Source: an uncultured Clostridia bacterium (lineage in GTDB: Bacteria; Bacillota; Clostridia; Oscillospirales; Acutalibacteraceae). From it: a DNA stretch of 11,943 nt. Position numbers and translations under genes: made by a program. Shown here piece after piece: positions 7,824 through 11,943 of the stretch. The notes beneath the pieces were generated by a model that saw only the letters and a list, made by a program, of their open reading frames with translations, was not told where the DNA came from and did not search any database. The DNA lies in assembly GCA_937888485.1 (NCBI GenBank), contig CALAQQ010000045.1, forward strand, positions 1-11,943. Reading direction: 5' to 3'. Position 1 is the stretch's first letter, and the number at the start of each line of letters is the position of its first letter.

Positions 7824-7872
7824 TAAAGGAACCAGCTGTCTGCAGAGGATATCGGTTCCTTTATGTTTTTTT
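7824..7872 (+). terminator. Terminator-like hairpin in the V-ATPase leader (putative attenuator)
   Basis: AAAGGAACC (7825-7833) pairs perfectly with GGTTCCTTT (7854-7862), extended by a T-A pair, around a 20-base loop; a run of seven T follows at 7866-7872. The structure lies between the operon promoter and the first ATPase gene, so it would stop transcription about 60 bases from the start unless overcome. The loop carries three 6-base palindromes (CAGCTG, CTGCAG, GATATC) and could form an alternative fold. I do not recognise a known riboswitch or leader-peptide gene here. Confidence 0.6.
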
Positions 7873-7919
7873 AAACGAAAATACAAAGAATATACATTAT
7901 CATAAAAGGAGACTGCGTT

Positions 7920-8528
7920 ATGGAAATTCAACTTCAGGAACTTATTGAGCAGATAAAAAAAGACGGTGTGGATGCTGCTGAAACTCAGGCAGAATCCATC
8001 CTTAATTCTGCAAAAGCCGAAGCCGAAAAAATCATCTCCGATGCCAGGGCACAGGCTGATAAGATTATGGCTGATGCCAAAAGCGAAAATGCCAAAACCG
8101 TAAAATCAGGTGAGGATGCCATCCGTCAGGCAGGAAGAAACCTGCTGATCTCATTCAGAGAAAGCGTAACCAGAGAGCTCAAAGCAATTGTCGGCGATAA
8201 TGTCAATACCTTATATTCATCGGATGCCTTTGCAAAGCTTATCATCAATGCCGTTGAATGCTGGGCAGGCAAACCCGAAGCCGAAGATGTTTCCGTAATT
8301 CTGAACAGCAATGACCTCGCAAAGCTTGAAGATGCTCTTCTTGCGGAGCTTAAAACCAAGATGCTCGGCGGTGTTACCCTTAAAGCAAACGATAATTTTG
8401 ACGGCGGTTTTCGCATTGCCGTAAATAACGGTGCGGTTTATTATGATTATTCTGCTCAGGCTGTTACCGATATGCTGTCAAATTATCTCAGTCCCAAGGT
8501 TACCGCACTTCTGAAAGAGGCTGAATAA
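7920..8528 (+). CDS. atpE: V-type ATPase/ATP synthase subunit E (peripheral stalk)
   Basis: A 202-residue subunit of the V1 sector. In this family it forms the peripheral stalk that holds the A3B3 head against the membrane part. Residues about 1-75 are a charged, Ala/Glu/Lys-rich helix with heptad character (AESILNSAKAEAEKIISDAR and a similar following repeat), as expected for the stalk coiled coil. Residues about 85-200 form the globular C-terminal domain, with the family-like stretch GGVTLKANDNFDGGFRIAV followed by a YDYS motif. AAGGAG (7906-7911) lies 8 bases before the ATG. It is the first gene of the operon, and the next gene starts 2 bases after its stop. Sequence similarity in this subunit is always low, so the call rests on the coiled coil, the C-terminal pattern and the operon position. 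Confidence 0.88.
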   Translation: MEIQLQELIEQIKKDGVDAAETQAESILNSAKAEAEKIISDARAQADKIMADAKSENAKTVKSGEDAIRQAGRNLLISFRESVTRELKAIVGDNVNTLYSSDAFAKLIINAVECWAGKPEAEDVSVILNSNDLAKLEDALLAELKTKMLGGVTLKANDNFDGGFRIAVNNGAVYYDYSAQAVTDMLSNYLSPKVTALLKEAE

Positions 8529-8530
8529 CT

Positions 8531-9085
8531 ATGGCTGAATATTATCTGATATCTCAATTGCCGTCACTCGACGGAATCAACGAAAACACACCTCTTACCA
8601 TAACATCAGAGCGTTTCACAGAGCTTTGTCAGCGTTTTCTCGGCAAAAAAGCACAGGGTGAATTGGGGAAATTAACACTTATACCGCCGAGAAATCATGA
8701 AAAATCATCATCTGCTCTGATTGAAAAATGGAATGAGGGCGAACGCAGTCTGCGTCTTGCACTCGCAAAACTCCGCGCAGACAAATCGGATAAGCATTTT
8801 GATGCGGAAACTCAATCATTCTCTGCGGGACTTCTGCAGGCGGTACGAACGGCTGTTGAAACCGAAAGTCCCATGGAAGCGGAAAAGTTCCTCAATAAAT
8901 ACCGTCTTGATTTCCTTGAAACGCTCAGACCCATGGACTCTTTTTCGGAGGAATTTGTATTTTATTACGGACTGAAGCTGAAGCTGATTGAACGCATAAG
9001 AAAATTTGATTCGGAAAGCGGAGAAACCGCATACAGAAATATCTATAACTCCATTATGAATGGGGACAGATCGGAGGTTATATAA
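8531..9085 (+). CDS. DUF2764 family protein of the V-ATPase operon
   Basis: A 184-residue soluble, mostly helical protein beginning MAEYYLISQLPSLDG, the pattern typical of DUF2764 (N-terminal YY-L-ISxLPxL). In Bacteroidetes and spirochaete V-ATPase operons a DUF2764 gene sits between atpE and atpA, where clostridial and archaeal-type operons carry subunits C and F. It may do the work of a central-stalk or assembly subunit, but that role is inference. No signal peptide, membrane segment or nucleotide-binding motif is seen. The ATG follows the atpE stop by 2 bases, with an AGAGG-type site inside the end of atpE. Its TAA shares one A with the ATG of atpA, so translation is coupled on both sides. 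Confidence 0.8.
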   Translation: MAEYYLISQLPSLDGINENTPLTITSERFTELCQRFLGKKAQGELGKLTLIPPRNHEKSSSALIEKWNEGERSLRLALAKLRADKSDKHFDAETQSFSAGLLQAVRTAVETESPMEAEKFLNKYRLDFLETLRPMDSFSEEFVFYYGLKLKLIERIRKFDSESGETAYRNIYNSIMNGDRSEVI

Positions 9086-10854
9086 TGACCGAAAACAAAG
9101 GTAAGGTAGTAAGCATTAACGGCAACCTTGTATCCGTAAGGTTTGAAGGCAATGTTTCGATGAACGAAATCTGCTTCGTTAATGTTGACAATAAAAAACT
9201 CAAAAGCGAAGTTATCCGTATAAGAGGCAACATCGCACAGATTCAGGTTTATGAAATGACCGGCGGTATAAAGTGCGGAGACGACGTTGATTTCACGGGA
9301 GAAATGCTTTCCGCACAGCTCGGACCGGGACTTCTCGGTCAGGTTTATGACGGACTGCAGAATCCTCTGCCCGTTTTGGCAGAACAGGCAGGCTGGTTCC
9401 TTGAAAGAGGAATCTACGCAGACGGTCTCAACGCCGAAAAGAAATGGGAATTTACCCCCACTGCCGTAATCGGTGACACACTGCGTGCAGGCGAATATAT
9501 AGGAACCGTTCCCGAAGGACCTTTTACGCATAAGATTTTTGTTCCGTTCTATCTTCTCGGCAACTATACCCTGAAATCAATAGCAAAAAAGGGTGAATAC
9601 ACCGTAAACGAAACCGTTGCGGTTCTTGCCGACGAAAGAGGCAGAGAAATCCCCGTTTCGATGTCATTCAAGTGGCCCGTTAAAAGAGCCGTTAAATGCT
9701 ACAGCGAAAGACTTGCTCCCGATGAAACAATGGAAACAAAGGTGCGTCTTATCGACTCATTCTTCCCTGTTGCAAAGGGCGGAACTTATTGTACACCAGG
9801 TCCTTTCGGTGCAGGCAAAACGGTTTTGCAGCACACAACCTCAAAATATGCCGATGTTGACATTGTTATCATCGCTGCCTGCGGCGAACGTGCAGGCGAG
9901 GTTGTTGAAACAATAACCGAATTTCCCGAACTCACCGACCCGAAAACAGGCCGTTCTCTTATGGAACGCACTATTATAATATGTAATACATCATCCATGC
10001 CCGTTGCATCACGTGAAGCATCGGTTTACACCTCGGTAACTCTTGCCGAATATTACCGTCAGATGGGGCTGAATGTTCTTCTTCTTGCCGACTCAACATC
10101 GCGTTGGGCACAGGCACTGCGTGAAATGTCGGGCAGACTTGAAGAAATTCCGGGCGAAGAAGCCTTCCCCGCATATCTCGAATCCTATATCGCCGCTTTT
10201 TATGAAAGAGCAGGCTGTGTACGTCTTCCAGACGGAAGCAAAGGCTCGGTTACAATCGGCGGAACGGTTTCTCCTGCGGGCGGTAACTTTGAAGAACCCG
10301 TTACTCAGGCAACACTCAAGGTCGTAGGTGCCTTCCACGGATTATCCCGTGAACGCTCGGATGCAAGAAAATATCCTGCAATCGACCCGCTTATTTCCTG
10401 GTCTAAATATAAAACCGTTACAGATTCGGCGAAGTCGGCTTTCTGCAAGAACATTCTTCTTGACGGCAACGAAATCGGCTCAATGATGAAGGTTGTCGGC
10501 GAAGAAGGTACAAGCATTGAGGACTACGTTGTCTATCTCAAATCGGAAATGCTTGATGCTGTCTATCTTCAGCAGAACTCCTTCGACCCGATTGATGCCG
10601 ACTGCGGCAAAGAACGTCAGCGTTATGTGACGGATAAACTGATACATGTTCTCGGCAGTGAATATGCACTCGACAGTAAAGATGACGCACGAATTTTCTT
10701 CAACCGTATGCGTCAGAAATTTATTGACTGGAACTATGCGGAATTTGAAAGCGAAGCTTTTGCAAAGGCGGAAGCTGAAATTGATACAATATATGCCGAC
10801 GGTAAAGGCAGAATAAGCCTTGAAGCAGAGCTTTTGTTAAAGGACGGTGAGTGA
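9085..10854 (+). CDS. atpA: V-type ATPase/ATP synthase catalytic subunit A
   Basis: The 589-residue catalytic subunit of the V1/A1 head, which hydrolyses or makes ATP coupled to H+ or Na+ movement. The N-terminal beta-barrel is at about 1-75. The non-homologous insert characteristic of subunit A lies at about 110-190 (contains EGPFTHKIFVPFYLLGNYTL). Walker A is GPFGAGKT at 239-246, the catalytic GERAGE at 267-272 has Glu268, and Walker B is VLLLADSTSRW with Asp336. REMSGRLEEIPGEEAFPAYL (346-365) is the conserved stretch after it. Length and all motifs are intact. GGAGG (9073-9077) is 7 bases before the ATG, which overlaps the DUF2764 stop by one base. The end overlaps or abuts the start of atpB. 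Confidence 0.96.
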   Translation: MTENKGKVVSINGNLVSVRFEGNVSMNEICFVNVDNKKLKSEVIRIRGNIAQIQVYEMTGGIKCGDDVDFTGEMLSAQLGPGLLGQVYDGLQNPLPVLAEQAGWFLERGIYADGLNAEKKWEFTPTAVIGDTLRAGEYIGTVPEGPFTHKIFVPFYLLGNYTLKSIAKKGEYTVNETVAVLADERGREIPVSMSFKWPVKRAVKCYSERLAPDETMETKVRLIDSFFPVAKGGTYCTPGPFGAGKTVLQHTTSKYADVDIVIIAACGERAGEVVETITEFPELTDPKTGRSLMERTIIICNTSSMPVASREASVYTSVTLAEYYRQMGLNVLLLADSTSRWAQALREMSGRLEEIPGEEAFPAYLESYIAAFYERAGCVRLPDGSKGSVTIGGTVSPAGGNFEEPVTQATLKVVGAFHGLSRERSDARKYPAIDPLISWSKYKTVTDSAKSAFCKNILLDGNEIGSMMKVVGEEGTSIEDYVVYLKSEMLDAVYLQQNSFDPIDADCGKERQRYVTDKLIHVLGSEYALDSKDDARIFFNRMRQKFIDWNYAEFESEAFAKAEAEIDTIYADGKGRISLEAELLLKDGE

Positions 10855-10856
10855 GA

Positions 10857-11450
10857 ATGAATAAAGTTTTTAACAGAATCGAATCCATCACGGGTAACGT
10901 TATCACCGTAAAAGCAGACGGCGTAAAATACAATGAGCTGGCACAGATAAATACCCGATTCGGAAAATCTCTCGCACAGGTCAACAAGATTGACGGCGAT
11001 ATCGTTTCGCTTCAGGTTTTCGCAGGCGGTCAGGGTATTTCAACAGGCGATGAAGTACGTTTTCTCGGACATGAAATGCGTGTTTCATTCAGCGAAGATT
11101 TGCTCGGCAGAATTTTCAACGGTTCGGGTGAACCGAGAGATAAAGGGCCTGCACTTACCGATAACATGAAACCCATCGGCGGACCTTCCGTCAATCCCAC
11201 AAAGCGTATTCTCGCAAACCGCATGATGAGAACAAACATTCCGATGATTGATATGTTCAACACTCTTGTTGTTTCCCAGAAGCTCCCGATTTTCTCGATT
11301 TCGGGCGAGCCCTATAATCAGCTTCTTGCACGAATTGCCCTGCAGGCTGAAGCTGATGTCATCATTCTCGGCGGTAACTACATACACATCTTCTCTAAAA
11401 AAACTGTATTTTTACAGATATTTTTCCGCATCAAAAGTAAAAACTTTTGA
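10857..11450 (+). CDS. atpB: V-type ATPase/ATP synthase subunit B, truncated after about 173 residues
   Basis: The non-catalytic nucleotide-binding subunit of the V1 head, normally about 430-460 residues. The N-terminal beta-barrel (from MNKVFNRIESITGNVITVKA) and the first part of the nucleotide-binding domain are clear: DLLGRIFNGSGEPRDKGP, IPMIDMFNTLVVSQKLPIFS and the degenerate P-loop region SGEPYNQLLARIALQAEADV. Homology stops after VIILGG at base ~11375, where relatives continue with GMGLKYDDYLFF. Instead 24 unrelated residues follow, rich in Phe, Ile and Lys, to a TGA inside a terminator stem. More than half of the protein, including the rest of the nucleotide site, is missing, so this copy cannot be functional if the sequence is right. 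ATG 10857 is preferred (GGTGAG just upstream); GTG 10851, overlapping the atpA stop, is the alternative. Confidence 0.85.
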   Translation: MNKVFNRIESITGNVITVKADGVKYNELAQINTRFGKSLAQVNKIDGDIVSLQVFAGGQGISTGDEVRFLGHEMRVSFSEDLLGRIFNGSGEPRDKGPALTDNMKPIGGPSVNPTKRILANRMMRTNIPMIDMFNTLVVSQKLPIFSISGEPYNQLLARIALQAEADVIILGGNYIHIFSKKTVFLQIFFRIKSKNF

Positions 11451-11461
11451 TGCGGATTTTT
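11426..11461 (+). terminator. Perfect 13-bp hairpin terminator after the truncated atpB
   Basis: CCGCATCAAAAGT (11426-11438) and ACTTTTGATGCGG (11443-11455) are exact reverse complements around an AAAA loop, followed by ATTTTTATG. A smaller hairpin, CTGTA-TTTT-TACAG, is found just before it at about 11404-11417. The stop codon of the chimeric atpB frame lies within the second arm. It is not a normal feature of the inside of an ATPase operon and marks the foreign segment as a separate transcription context. Confidence 0.75.
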
Positions 11462-11569
11462 ATGTTTATATTCTTTTATTTCCATTTGCCCATTAATTCA
11501 CAACGTTCTTGTTCTTTTCTATCAACATCATTATTAATTAGCACCGCATTTTATATGTCACATTCCTTA

Positions 11570-11758
11570 TTAATGAAAAATCATGACTAAAGCAATTATC
11601 AACAAAGCGCTGATGAGCAAAACGAAAAATATTGATAAAAGTGCCGAATAGAAAGTTTTAGAAGAAAATGCGATCGATAACAGGAATAAGAAAAGCAAGA
11701 CACTTGTATTTAAGATAATTATCAAAATATTGTTAAAAAAATTATACCTAACAAGCAA
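11570..11758 (-). CDS. Possible small membrane protein, two hydrophobic helices
   Basis: An open frame of 62 codons on the minus strand starting at TTG. It contains two hydrophobic stretches (about residues 8-31 and 37-61; for example ILNTSVLLFLFLLSIAF) separated by SSKTFYS. There is no ribosome binding site before the TTG, and AT-rich DNA readily yields Phe/Ile/Leu-rich frames, so it may not be real. No family is recognised. It overlaps the tail of the fimbrillin-like frame in a different register. Confidence 0.22.
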   Translation of the reverse strand: MLVRYNFFNNILIIILNTSVLLFLFLLSIAFSSKTFYSALLSIFFVLLISALLIIALVMIFH

Positions 11759-11943
11759 ATAAATATAAAATTACATTTATTTGTATTGATACCTTCTACA
11801 ATAGGGAAGGATAACTGGTCACCTCCGGCTGAAGGATAAATACCGATAGTATCTCCATCTCTCCACACAGGAAGGGCAATGCTGGTACTTCCCATATTTA
11901 TGGCCGTACGCGAATCACCTCCTTCAAAATCAAAAGGAAGTGA
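11722..11943 (-). CDS. Fimbrillin-like protein fragment (open at the 5' end, C-terminus apparently lost)
   Basis: The minus strand is open from the window edge for 73 codons to a TGA at 11724-11722. Residues 25-50 contain PVWRDGDTIGIYP followed by SAGGDQLSFPIVEG. This resembles the W-x-x-GD-x-IGIYP...FPI pattern of fimbrillin-like surface proteins common in Bacteroidales. After about residue 53 the pattern is lost, and the frame runs into a hydrophobic, AT-rich tail (KCNFIFICLLGIIFLTIF), so the gene appears cut at about base 11785. The start codon and any lipoprotein signal lie outside the window. The assignment is from memory of the motif, not from a search, and is moderate at best. Confidence 0.42.
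   Translation of the reverse strand, partial: SLPFDFEGGDSRTAINMGSTSIALPVWRDGDTIGIYPSAGGDQLSFPIVEGINTNKCNFIFICLLGIIFLTIF

Larger units (their letters stand above)
11376..11943. other. Foreign-looking, AT-rich right end
   Basis: From the break in atpB onward nothing matches a V-ATPase operon. Bases 11461-11820 are about 27% GC by hand count, against roughly 45-50% in the genes to the left; 11821-11943 returns to about 46%. Inside it are the terminator hairpin, a two-helix open frame, a very short charged frame on the minus strand (11476-11544, GTG start, ending ELMGKWK) and a fimbrillin-like fragment. No transposase, integrase, tRNA or terminal inverted repeat was found. The cause may be a rearrangement, an insertion whose other end is outside the window, or a joining error in assembly. 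Confidence 0.5.

Noticed and set aside
9043..9531. 162-codon minus-strand open frame
   Set aside because: It is fully antisense to the start of atpA in an operon with coupled starts; no supporting signals.
11902..11924. Plus-strand AATCACCTCCTT preceded by GCCGTACG resembles the 3' end of 16S rRNA
   Set aside because: The match is short, the ~14 bases expected between the two parts are absent, no other 16S sequence is upstream, and the minus strand encodes a plausible protein there.
1..11943. CRISPR arrays, tRNA or rRNA genes, transposases, retron or toxin-antitoxin systems
   Set aside because: No regularly spaced repeats, cloverleaf, transposase motifs or recognisable toxin pairs were seen on either strand.

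Overview
The window looks like a chromosomal segment of an anaerobic gut Clostridia-type bacterium (Oscillospirales/Ruminococcaceae-like; inferred without a database search). The genes carry strong GGAGG-type ribosome binding sites, and clear TTGACA/TATAAT-type promoters lie in front of the transcription units. A tandem glycine riboswitch controls an alanine/glycine:cation symporter, and an ACT-domain/UPF0210 gene pair is present. All of this fits Firmicutes better than Bacteroidetes. The exception is the last ~570 bases, which look foreign.

Layout. 1-1459 (+): the tail of an ACT-domain (UPF0237) gene, then the UPF0210/PFL-family gene, closed by a strong terminator. 1502-4242 (-): a secreted GH51 alpha-L-arabinofuranosidase of about 910 residues. 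Its reading frame fails to stop because of a 10-A homopolymer; one extra A (or two fewer) would give an immediate TAA. 4243-4414: a compact divergent promoter region. 4415-5746 (+): a cysteine-type sulfatase starting at TTG, without a signal peptide. 5788-5821: a hairpin between convergent genes that serves the symporter gene. 5860-7398 (-): an AGCS-family sodium:alanine/glycine symporter, preceded by a two-aptamer glycine riboswitch with an intrinsic terminator as expression platform. 7775-11375 (+): the start of a V-type ATPase operon in the order E - DUF2764 - A - B, driven by a near-consensus promoter and preceded by a terminator-like hairpin in the leader.

The DUF2764 arrangement is the one known from Bacteroidetes and spirochaetes rather than the ntp operon typical of clostridia and enterococci. 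Subunit B is cut off after about 173 residues at base ~11375, and subunits D, I and K are not present. What follows is a perfect 13-bp hairpin terminator, then ~360 bases of very AT-rich DNA (about 27% GC by hand count), then a 46% GC fragment on the minus strand encoding a piece resembling Bacteroidales fimbrillin-like proteins, itself apparently truncated. This right end is either a genuine rearrangement or horizontal acquisition, or an assembly chimera.

Functional reading. The arabinofuranosidase and sulfatase are divergently transcribed from adjacent promoters and suggest use of decorated plant or host glycans. The symporter is a glycine-sensing transport unit that probably depends on an ion gradient, and the V-type ATPase is a candidate source or user of that gradient. 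I see no obviously new defence or mobile system. The most unusual points are the homopolymer-lost stop in the GH51 gene, the leader attenuator of the ATPase operon, and the broken atpB/fimbrillin-like junction.
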